A DNA stretch of 9,379 nt from assembly GCA_002329325.1 (NCBI GenBank), contig DCTX01000061.1, forward strand, positions 2,520 through 11,898. Reading direction: 5' to 3'. Positions 1-6,075 of this stretch are shown here, piece by piece. This DNA is from Anaerolineales bacterium UBA1429 (GTDB lineage Bacteria > Chloroflexota > Anaerolineae > UBA1429). Below the pieces are notes generated by a model. It searched no databases, was not told the DNA's origin, and saw only the letters and a program-made list of their open reading frames with translations. Position 1 is the stretch's first letter, and each line of letters starts with the position of its first letter. The translations under genes and the position numbers were made by a program.

Positions 1-280
1 AGACGCCAGGCCGCCAAGAGGCTCTCTTTCTTTGCGTTCTTGGCGCTCTCTGCGCGAGATTCCCTGCACCGCGCGTCAGCGATCAATCCTCACGCAGAGA
101 CGCCAGGCCGCCAAGAGGCTCTCTTTCTTTGCGTTCTTGGCGCTCTCTGCGCGAGAATCCCTGCACCGCGCGTCAGCGATCAATCCTCACGCAGAGACGC
201 CAGGCCGTCAAGATGTTCCCTACCTCTGCGTTCTTGGCGCTCTCTGCGCGAGATTCCCTGCGCATGGACGCCAGGCCGGG
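1..280. repeat. 97-bp tandem repeat, about 2.7 copies, hairpin-forming
   Basis: Three units begin at 1, 98 and 195 with the same start (AGACGCCAGGCC). The first two are nearly identical and exactly 97 bp apart. The third diverges in its loop and ends near 258, and a short piece of the same start (GACGCCAGGCC) recurs at 268-278. Each unit holds two nested perfect 8-bp arms: CGCAGAGA pairs with TCTCTGCG (for example 93-100 with 144-151), and inside it CGCCAAGA pairs with TCTTGGCG. A lopsided internal loop separates them, and a linker of about 30 bases follows. In copy 3 the inner arm reads CGTCAAGA, which would still pair through a wobble. The array may extend to the left of the window. It sits just past the 3' end of the GH2 gene. 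It carries no gene and its role is unknown; it looks like the intergenic hairpin repeats scattered in many large environmental genomes. Confidence 0.9.
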
Positions 281-281
281 C

Positions 282-2699
282 TTACGCGTCCGACGCGTGG
301 CTGCGAACCCGCACGAACGCGGGCTCCAGCCCCTCGGCCTGGGCACGGATGACGACCTCGCCCTCCGTCTCGCCCATCTGGACGATGGCCAGGCACAGGC
401 CGTGGAAGGCCCGCCGCTCGGGCGCCAGGAACGAATCATGGCAGGCGGGATCCCCGTTGTCCACCCCCAGCAGCCGCGCGGGCCCGTCGACCTCAAAGCG
501 CACCAGGTCTGACGCGTCGGGCACGGTATTGCCCTGGGCATCCACCACCCGCACCGTCAGGTGCACGACATCGGAGCCATCGGCCGCGAGGTCGTCGCGG
601 TCGGCGCACATCAGCAGCCGGGTGGCAGGCCCGGCCGTCACGACGGTGTACTCACAGACCACCTCATCGCCCTTGCGCCCCACCGCCTTGAGCACCCCCG
701 GCTCGTAGGGCACATCCCAGGCCAGATGCAGATCGGCCGTCGTCGGCCGCGGCCGGTTGAAGCGGGGCGACCAATCGAGGCCCTCCATGCCCGGCCGGGG
801 GAAGGCATAGGACTTGATGCCGCAGGAGCGCCCGTTCAGGAACAACTCCACCGTCTCGCAGTTGGTGTAGCATATGACGGGGATAAAGCGCCCCTCCTGG
901 CCCCGCCAGCTCCAGTGCGGCGCCAAATGGAGCACCGGCTCCTTGGTCCATTGCGACTGGAAGAAGTAATAGCCGTCCTTGGGGAACCCGCACATATCTA
1001 TGACGCCGCTGACCGAGTTCTTGTTGGGCCAGCGAGCCTCGCCCAGGTAATCTATGCCCGTCCACATATAGTCGCCCGCCACATAGTCGTGCATGGCGGT
1101 GAACTTCCAGAGCTGCTCGACGTTGATCATGCGCGTATAGTAGTTGCCCCACCAGCCGCCCGTCTGCTCGAGGGTATAGTCGCCGCGGACCCCCGGCAGC
1201 GAAATGTTCTCGCTGCCGATCATGCGGCGCTGAGGGAACTGGTGTCGGTCGGGGCCATAGTACAGCTCCTGGTGCTCGTACCAGCGATCCACATAGTTGT
1301 AGCCCACCACATCGAGCAGATCCAGGAACTCGAGGGTTGCCGGGTTGGGCGACGAGATATTGTCACAGGCCGAGGTCGTGGGCCGCGAGGGGTCCTCCTC
1401 ATGGACGATCTCCACCAGGCGGCGGAGGACCTCCACGCCCTCGGGCCAGCTCTGCTCCGGGATCTCGTTGCCCACGCTCCACAGCACGACGCTGGGATGG
1501 TTGCGGTCGCGGTGCAGCATGCTCCGCAGATCGGCCTCGTGCCATTCGTCAAAGTACTTGTGGTAACCATAGGGCACCTTGCCGATGCGCCACTCGTCGC
1601 AGATCTCGTCCATCACCAGGAACCCCATGCGGTCGCACATATCCAGGAACTCGGGGGCCGGAGGGTAGTGGCTGCTGCGGATGCCGTTGCAGCCCATCTC
1701 CCTCAAGATCTCGAGCCGACGCTCCCAGACTCGATCGGGCACGGCGGCGCCCACGCAGCCGCCATCGTGGTGCAGGCACACGCCGTTGATCTTGACCCGC
1801 TCGCCGTTCAGCAGGAAGCCCTGGTCGGCATCGAAGCAGATCTCGCGCACGCCAAAGGGCGTCTCGTAGCTATCCACGATGGCGCCATCCACCTTGATCT
1901 CCGTCTGCACCGTGTAGAGCACCGGCGTCTCGACGGACCAAAGCTGTGGGTCGTGAACGAACAGGCGTTGCCGCAGCGTCACCGTCTCGCCCGGCGCCGC
2001 AGACTGGCGCAAGTCGCGCGGGGCCGCCGCGTGCGGCACGTGCTCGGCCGCCACCTGACCCTGGGGATCCAGGACACGGGTCTCCAGCAAGAAGCGCTGC
2101 TCGTGGGCCGAGTCGTTGCGCACCTGGGTGACGATGTCCACCCGCGTCACCTGGTCGTTCATCTTGTGGGTGCGCACGAACGTCCCCCAGATGGGCACGT
2201 GCAGGGGATCGGTGACGATCATCCAGACATGGCGATAGATGCCGGCGCCGCTGAACCAGCGGCTATCGGGCTGGGTCGAATCGTCAACGCGGACCGCCAG
2301 CACGTTCTCCTCATCGCCGTAGCGAAGATGAGGCGTGAGGTCGTAGTGGAAGCTGGTGTAGCCATAGGGATGAAAGCCGAGGTGCTGGCCATTCAGATAG
2401 ACGTCGCAATTCTTGTAGACGCCGTCAAAGAGGATGGAGACGGAGCGGCCCCGGTCATCCTCGGCCAGGCGGAACGCCTTGCGATACCAGCCGATGCCGC
2501 CGGGCAGATAGCCCCCACCCCAGCCGGACGGATGGTCCTCGCGGAACTCGCCCTCGATGCTCCAATCGTGAGGCAGGTTGAGCACGCGCCAGGCGCCGTC
2601 ATCCAGGGTCGGCGCCTGGCCATCGGCCACGTCGCCCAGGTGAAACCGCCACGAAGCATCGAATCGCTCGCGCCGCCGTACCGTCGTCGTCTTCTCCAT
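282..2699 (-). CDS. Glycoside hydrolase family 2 protein, beta-galactosidase type
   Basis: A retaining glycosidase of 805 residues that should remove a terminal beta-linked sugar, most likely galactose. No signal peptide is visible (start MEKTTTVRRR), so it probably acts on imported oligosaccharides in the cytoplasm. Domains in order: GH2 sugar-binding jelly roll at about 10-165 (LPHDWSIEG, DVYLNGQHLG, WFSGAGIYRHVW); immunoglobulin-like domain at about 170-285; TIM barrel at about 288-580 (GCNGIRSSHYPP, FLVMDEICDEW); then a DUF4982-type domain (about 585-685) and a last Ig-like domain (about 690-790). By family knowledge the acid/base is E412 in SVGNEIPEQ and the nucleophile E497 in MIGSENIS. 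A strong Shine-Dalgarno (AGGAGAGGGG) lies just upstream of the ATG. It follows the isomerase-like gene by 77 bases and may be cotranscribed. The stop codon abuts a 15-base palindrome. The exact sugar is uncertain; glucuronide or galacturonide specificity is possible. Confidence 0.93.
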   Translation of the reverse strand: MEKTTTVRRRERFDASWRFHLGDVADGQAPTLDDGAWRVLNLPHDWSIEGEFREDHPSGWGGGYLPGGIGWYRKAFRLAEDDRGRSVSILFDGVYKNCDVYLNGQHLGFHPYGYTSFHYDLTPHLRYGDEENVLAVRVDDSTQPDSRWFSGAGIYRHVWMIVTDPLHVPIWGTFVRTHKMNDQVTRVDIVTQVRNDSAHEQRFLLETRVLDPQGQVAAEHVPHAAAPRDLRQSAAPGETVTLRQRLFVHDPQLWSVETPVLYTVQTEIKVDGAIVDSYETPFGVREICFDADQGFLLNGERVKINGVCLHHDGGCVGAAVPDRVWERRLEILREMGCNGIRSSHYPPAPEFLDMCDRMGFLVMDEICDEWRIGKVPYGYHKYFDEWHEADLRSMLHRDRNHPSVVLWSVGNEIPEQSWPEGVEVLRRLVEIVHEEDPSRPTTSACDNISSPNPATLEFLDLLDVVGYNYVDRWYEHQELYYGPDRHQFPQRRMIGSENISLPGVRGDYTLEQTGGWWGNYYTRMINVEQLWKFTAMHDYVAGDYMWTGIDYLGEARWPNKNSVSGVIDMCGFPKDGYYFFQSQWTKEPVLHLAPHWSWRGQEGRFIPVICYTNCETVELFLNGRSCGIKSYAFPRPGMEGLDWSPRFNRPRPTTADLHLAWDVPYEPGVLKAVGRKGDEVVCEYTVVTAGPATRLLMCADRDDLAADGSDVVHLTVRVVDAQGNTVPDASDLVRFEVDGPARLLGVDNGDPACHDSFLAPERRAFHGLCLAIVQMGETEGEVVIRAQAEGLEPAFVRVRSHASDA

Positions 2700-2764
2700 C
2701 TTTCCCCTCTCCTGACAGTTGGCTTTCGCCGCTCTTGCACCGGTTGGAAGCCGCCGTATCGCCG

Positions 2765-2794
2765 ATTATCGCCCGCTCAGAGATACCTGAGCAA
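2765..2794 (-). promoter_or_regulatory. Weak candidate promoter for the GH2 gene
   Basis: On the minus strand TTGCTC (2789-2794) is followed after 18 bases by GATAAT (2765-2770). The -35 half lies inside the 3' end of the upstream gene, and a small CTCAG/CTGAG hairpin overlaps the same place (2776-2791). The -10 is good but the -35 is poor, so read-through from the upstream promoter is just as likely. Confidence 0.25.
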
Positions 2795-3613
2795 GGCCTT
2801 CAGATAGCCAATGGACCACGCCGTGCCGATGTCGGTGCGATTCTCGCCCGCCATCTCGGGCATGTGCTCTGAGCGTATGTCGCCCGCGTAGCCGATGTCG
2901 CGCAGAGCCTCCAGAAGGAGGCGAAAGTCTGGGCCGCCGCGATCGAACCAGAAAGGCTCCTCGCCCAGGTGCCGCTTGGTGCTACGCGTGTGCACATACA
3001 CGACCCGCTCGCCCAGCTCGCGCACGATATCATAGATGCGCTCGCCATCGGAATTCCAAAAGTTGCCCACGCAGAAGGTGACGCCGTTGGAGGGGCTGGG
3101 GGCCTCGGCCAGCAGGCGCTGGCACGCGGCATAGTCCCAGAGCAGGTTGCGGGCCGGCATGGCCACCGTGTGCAGCCCCACCTTGATCTGGCGCGCCTCG
3201 GCCTCGGCCATCAACCTCCGGTAGAAGGCCAACACAGCCTGCCAGCGCGCCTCGGGCTCCGTCCCATCGGCCGGCGGCTCGGCGGTGGCGAACATGGCCA
3301 GCACGTCCGCACCCACGGCGGCCATGGCATCCAGGCTCCTGACCAGGTTCGCGAATGCCGGCTCGCCCTCCGGCGCGCCGATCACCATGGCGGGCGGCGC
3401 CCAGTAGACCATGACGGAGGCCGACATGCCCCCATCGTGAATCCTGGCCATGGCGGCCTGGGCCTCGCCGGTCGAGAGCGCGCCGCTCTCACGATAGCCC
3501 TCGAACGACTCCAGGGGCAGCGCCAGGCGGTCCAGCGCCAGGCTCTTGCCGTATGCGATGGCGCCTTCCAGCGTCCCATCGGCAACGCTGCCTACCTCCA
3601 CTGCGAGTTTCAT
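2777..3613 (-). CDS. Sugar isomerase/epimerase-fold TIM-barrel protein, mannonate dehydratase-like
   Basis: A 278-residue TIM-barrel protein of the xylose isomerase-like/AP endonuclease 2 superfamily. The C-terminal half resembles mannonate dehydratase (UxuA-type): GLHTV (147-150), CVGNFW (181-186), VVYVHTRSTKRH (204-215), GGPDFRLLLEALRDIGYAGDI (226-246) and SEHMPEMAGE (248-257). H148, C181, H208, E249 and H250 are candidate metal or substrate ligands by analogy with that fold. It therefore probably dehydrates or isomerises a sugar acid or sugar, but the substrate cannot be read from sequence. The ATG at 3613 is chosen because GGAGAGGAG sits 7 bases upstream; an in-frame GTG at 3649 would encode 12 extra residues across that Shine-Dalgarno and lacks one itself. 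It has its own promoter and is followed by the GH2 gene, which suggests one sugar-catabolic unit. Fold confidence is high, enzyme identity moderate to low. Confidence 0.82.
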   Translation of the reverse strand: MKLAVEVGSVADGTLEGAIAYGKSLALDRLALPLESFEGYRESGALSTGEAQAAMARIHDGGMSASVMVYWAPPAMVIGAPEGEPAFANLVRSLDAMAAVGADVLAMFATAEPPADGTEPEARWQAVLAFYRRLMAEAEARQIKVGLHTVAMPARNLLWDYAACQRLLAEAPSPSNGVTFCVGNFWNSDGERIYDIVRELGERVVYVHTRSTKRHLGEEPFWFDRGGPDFRLLLEALRDIGYAGDIRSEHMPEMAGENRTDIGTAWSIGYLKALLRYL

Positions 3614-3676
3614 CAGGATGCTCCTCTCCAGAACCGGATCGAACGCCACAGGCTGATCTCTGCCCGCGACGGCTCC

Positions 3677-3704
3677 AGTCTAGCGGGCGGGGCATCCCTG
3701 TCAA
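3677..3704 (-). promoter_or_regulatory. Sigma70-type promoter of the isomerase-like gene
   Basis: On the minus strand TTGACA (3699-3704), a 16-base spacer and TAGACT (3677-3682). The start of transcription is expected near 3670, giving a leader of about 57 bases before the ATG at 3613. The perfect -35 lies inside a 16-base palindrome, which suggests repression at this site. Confidence 0.6.
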
Positions 3705-3710
3705 CAGGGA
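3695..3710. promoter_or_regulatory. Operator-like palindrome over the -35 box
   Basis: TCCCTGTCAACAGGGA is a perfect inverted repeat with 7-base arms around a central CA. It covers the whole -35 hexamer of the minus-strand promoter. No T-run follows on either strand, so a repressor-binding site fits better than a terminator. A LacI- or GntR-like sugar regulator would be plausible, but no regulator gene is in the window. Confidence 0.5.
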
Positions 3711-3720
3711 GCGGCGCCCT

Positions 3721-3733
3721 CGACGGGCCGTCG
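3721..3733 (-). terminator. Possible hairpin after the URO-D-fold gene
   Basis: CGACGG and CCGTCG form a perfect inverted repeat around one base, 10 bases past the stop codon at 3743. No T-run follows, so termination here is only a guess. Confidence 0.25.
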
Positions 3734-3742
3734 GCAGCGGCG

Positions 3743-4876
3743 CTAGTGGGAGGACTGGGCGTCGCCGCCGTGAGCCCGGGCCCACGCCGCCACCAGCTTG
3801 ACCCGCTCGATCGCCTCGGCGTCGGCGCCCTCGGGCACCTCGTCCGAGACGCCCAGCACGAGACGCGGGTGGAACAGCTCGACAACGCGCTCGACGGTGG
3901 CCATCAGCTCCTCGCGGCTGTAGGTAGGCATGAACAGCACCGCCGGGATGCCATCCAGCAGAATCTTGTCGCCCATGTGAGCCGCCATCTCCTCCAGAGA
4001 CACATCTCCCTGGGGCTCGGGCGTCAGCGCCTCGATGCCATCGAAGGGCAGGTCCTTGAGGTAGGGCAGCAGCGAGCGAAAGTAGCCGTCCAGGTGGACA
4101 TGGGTATGGATCCCGGCCCGGGCCAATTGGCCGGCGCGCCGGGTGTACCAGGGCAGAAGGTAGCGCTCGAACCAGGCCGGCGAGAAGAGGCTATCGTGTA
4201 TGTTCTCGCCAAAGTTGACGATCTGCACGTCCGGGCAAGCGGTGATCTGCTCGTACAGGGGATCGTACGAGGCGTCGATGGCCTGCATCACATCGGCCAC
4301 CAGGGCGGGCGCATCGGCGATGGCATAGACCAGATCGGCGAGCTTCATCCACCACTGGGCCAGGGCCTGATAGGGGCTCTTGGGCACCCAGAACTGGGGC
4401 ACGCCCCGCTCGCCCACAAAGGCGCTCCCCTGCTGAAAGGCCTGCGGCGAGAAGGTGTAGGTCGTGTGCTGTTGCAGCCACAGCAGTGCGCGCAGATCGT
4501 CGGGGCCGCCCACGGCAAAGTCCACCACCCGCCAAGTCTGGTCGCGGGTGAGATGTTGGCGCTCGACCAGCTCGCCCAGGGGTGTGGAGAAGACCCGGGT
4601 CTTGACGTTGCCCTCGGTTGTCTCGTGCAGGCGGACAGCCTCGTCATATGCCACGCTGACGGGCGAGGACAGGTCGGTGTAGTAGTCAAAGGTGCGCATG
4701 CTGCAATCGCAGGCATCGTAGAAACCGCGCACATCCATCCCGCGGTAGGCTTCCGGCAGGGCGTTGAAGATGCCGTGCCACGCGAACCAGGGCTCCATGC
4801 GGGGCTGAAAGAAGACATGCGGGATAGGCTGCCCGCGAAAGACGCGCAGATTCATCTCGCGAAACGTCATGACCAT
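3743..4876 (-). CDS. Uroporphyrinogen decarboxylase (URO-D) superfamily protein
   Basis: A 377-residue protein with the URO-D/methyltransferase TIM-barrel pattern: an N-terminal MTFREMNLRVFRGQ opening, a central VNFGENIHDSLFSPAWFE (about 220-237), then HTHVHLDGYFRSLLPYLKD (257-275) and FDGIEALTPEPQGDVSLEEM (278-297). True HemE uses an N-terminal arginine motif and MtaA-type corrinoid methyltransferases a His-x-Cys zinc pair. Here the corresponding stretch reads H-T-H-V-H-L-D-G, so it is neither a clear heme enzyme nor a clear MtaA. No corrinoid protein or heme gene is nearby; its neighbours are sugar genes. Start choice: a promoter with start site near 4908 rules out the open frame extending to 5014. 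GGAGG lies at 4890-4894. ATG 4876 and in-frame GTG 4885 are both possible, and another ATG at 4870 opens the typical MTFRE start. Function unknown. Confidence 0.85.
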   Translation of the reverse strand: MVMTFREMNLRVFRGQPIPHVFFQPRMEPWFAWHGIFNALPEAYRGMDVRGFYDACDCSMRTFDYYTDLSSPVSVAYDEAVRLHETTEGNVKTRVFSTPLGELVERQHLTRDQTWRVVDFAVGGPDDLRALLWLQQHTTYTFSPQAFQQGSAFVGERGVPQFWVPKSPYQALAQWWMKLADLVYAIADAPALVADVMQAIDASYDPLYEQITACPDVQIVNFGENIHDSLFSPAWFERYLLPWYTRRAGQLARAGIHTHVHLDGYFRSLLPYLKDLPFDGIEALTPEPQGDVSLEEMAAHMGDKILLDGIPAVLFMPTYSREELMATVERVVELFHPRLVLGVSDEVPEGADAEAIERVKLVAAWARAHGGDAQSSH

Positions 4877-4914
4877 GCCGTTCACCCATCCTCCAGGCGG
4901 GAAGTGTTGGCGGG

Positions 4915-4944
4915 AGCATATCACCAGGCGCGGGTTGCTGTCAA
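4915..4944 (-). promoter_or_regulatory. Sigma70-type promoter of the URO-D-fold gene
   Basis: On the minus strand TTGACA (4939-4944), an 18-base spacer ending in TGA, then TATGCT (4915-4920), giving an extended -10 (TGATATGCT). Transcription should start near 4908, leaving a leader of about 23-32 bases with GGAGG at 4890-4894. This separates the gene from the RNA gene upstream. Confidence 0.6.
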
Positions 4945-4973
4945 TGCCTACCTGGGGAAGAGGCGCACACGCA

Positions 4974-5006
4974 AGCAGGGCGCAACCGATGTGGTTGCGC
5001 CCTGCT
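4974..5006 (-). terminator. Strong 14-bp hairpin at the 3' end of the large RNA
   Basis: AGCAGGGCGCAACC (4974-4987) pairs perfectly with GGTTGCGCCCTGCT (4993-5006) around a 5-base loop. It lies 6 bases beyond the 3' strand of the RNA's closing helix and 30 bases before the next promoter. That position suggests it ends the RNA transcript. Neither side has a T-run, so it is not a textbook intrinsic terminator; it could instead be a processing or protective 3' hairpin. Confidence 0.6.
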
Positions 5007-5959
5007 AGAAGCACAGAACCCCAAGTGACCTTTGATCAGTCACCCTTCGCTTTCCCGCCTGCTCCTCCGGGATCCTCTTCGCCTCGTTGATGTCGTTCGC
5101 GACGTTGACGTGTTACCGTGCCAAACGTCGTTCCCGACCACAAGTTCGAAGGCTCAACTCCCGGACCGTCTTTCCACTGGCTCCCTTCGCCCGCCTTTTC
5201 CGCGGGGTACTTGGTTGCAGGCTTTTCGGACTGACCCTCAGATTAGCGCTGGATGCTTCCGCTTACTCGATCCGCTTTGCGGACCTTTCGGTGAGCCTGG
5301 CCTCTGCCTGCGGTTCCCGTTTTTTTGCGCGGTCCCCTGCTCGGCGTACACCCGGCCCCTTTGCTCGCCTTGGGCGGCTCAGGCCTCGCGACCCTACCCG
5401 CGCCCTTGAACGAACGCCCGGACTCGTCCTTCCGATCGCCCCATTCCTTGCGGTTCGTCACGCCGCTCGTAGCGAGGCGCTCTTCTGGGTAGTGGCCCTT
5501 TGGTCTGCATCGTGGCCTCCGGCATATGCCTTCTGGTCCACCTGCTTTCCGCTGAGATCCCCCGTCGGGCTCTGCACCGGCTTGGCCGGCCATCGCCATC
5601 TGAGCCCAAGCGTTCCTTCTGGGGTGACGGATCTCTCCGTCGGGTTGAAGGAACCCTCGCGGCCCCTCGCCTTTCCCTTGAGATACTTTCGGGTTCACCT
5701 GGTCTCCCAGGCCATCCCTGCCGTTCCGCCGGTTCCGGCTTCGAGTTCTCCCCTTCTGGCTTGGCGGGGCTTCCCTTGCGGGTCGTCTCCCCCTCACCTT
5801 CCTGGGCTTGCCCTTTATTAATCTGTGGGCCGACAACAGCCCGTGTCACCCACTCGCGCTCTCTGGAACGGGTTCCCCCGTCGCAGATTGCGTCTGCCAG
5901 CTTCCCGACCGTCAGACCGGTTCCGCTCCGGAACTGTCTCCAACCTCTCGGGGCTCTGT
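4974..5959 (-). ncRNA. Candidate large structured non-coding RNA, about 0.95-1 kb
   Basis: No credible protein lies between 4974 and 6075, yet the stretch has gene-like edges. A sigma70 promoter (5966-5994) predicts +1 at 5959. The first 13 bases (5959-5947, ACAGAGCCCCGAG) pair with CTTGGGGTTCTGT at 5025-5013 through two G-U wobbles, closing a 947-base RNA, and a 14-bp hairpin follows. The RNA sense is purine-rich. Hairpins in order: 5914-5939, 5883-5897, 5868-5881 (GGAA loop), 5825-5853, 5773-5782 (GCAA), 5698-5711 (GAGA), a helix 5647-5654/5612-5619 enclosing 5626-5641 (6 bp, GAGA), 5602-5607/5567-5572 enclosing 5577-5589, 5466-5476, 5271-5283, 5283-5292 (GAAA), 5190-5206, 5100-5130 and 5025-5043. 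GNRA loops appear only when read on the minus strand. I see no group II intron domain V, RNase P, tmRNA or SRP signature. Large ornate RNAs such as OLE, GOLLD and ROOL are the nearest analogy in scale, but I cannot match it to any. Role unknown. Confidence 0.72.
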
Positions 5960-5965
5960 AGCAGT

Positions 5966-5994
5966 ATGATAGCATAGCCCCCTGGCGCTGTCAA
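5966..5994 (-). promoter_or_regulatory. Near-consensus sigma70 promoter of the large RNA
   Basis: On the minus strand TTGACA (5989-5994), exactly 17 bases, then TATCAT (5966-5971). This is the best promoter in the window. The seventh base after the -10 is the A at 5959, the first base of the helix that closes the RNA. Confidence 0.8.
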
Positions 5995-6047
5995 GACCTT
6001 TGGCGCGATTTCCCCGGGCGGCGCGGTGGTCCGTATTACGCATACTT

Positions 6048-6064
6048 CTCTCGACGGGCGAGAG
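6048..6064 (-). terminator. Candidate terminator hairpin after the GNAT operon
   Basis: CTCTCG and CGAGAG pair perfectly around a 5-base loop, 12 bases past the stop codon of the last acetyltransferase and ahead of the RNA promoter. No T-run follows, so confidence is low. Confidence 0.35.
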
Positions 6065-6075
6065 CTCCATGGGGT

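Noticed and set aside
1..280. CRISPR array
   Set aside because: The whole 97-bp unit repeats, with no unique spacers and no cas genes.
561..2807. 748-codon open frame on the plus strand
   Set aside because: It is antisense to the clear GH2 gene and shows no domain; high GC leaves antisense frames open.
2969..5008. 679-codon open frame on the plus strand
   Set aside because: It is antisense to two clear enzymes and has no recognisable motif.
4877..5014. 46-residue N-terminal extension of the URO-D-fold protein
   Set aside because: It crosses the gene's promoter and the 14-bp hairpin; a Shine-Dalgarno supports a start near 4876-4885.
5144..5150. GTTCGAA resembling a tRNA T-loop
   Set aside because: No acceptor, D or anticodon arms are found around it.
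4974..5959. Group II intron as an explanation of the large RNA
   Set aside because: No domain V (conserved 34-base hairpin) near the 3' end, no typical GTGYG start, no maturase, and a promoter placed right at the 5' end.
4974..5959. RNase P RNA, tmRNA or SRP RNA
   Set aside because: Length is too great and their conserved sequence cores are not seen.
5087..5975. Several long open frames on both strands (plus 5087-5821 and 5500-5961; minus 5243-5836 and 5394-5975)
   Set aside because: They overlap in many frames, have no recognisable domain, are rich in Arg, Gly and Pro, and lie in a region whose hairpins and promoter explain it better as RNA.
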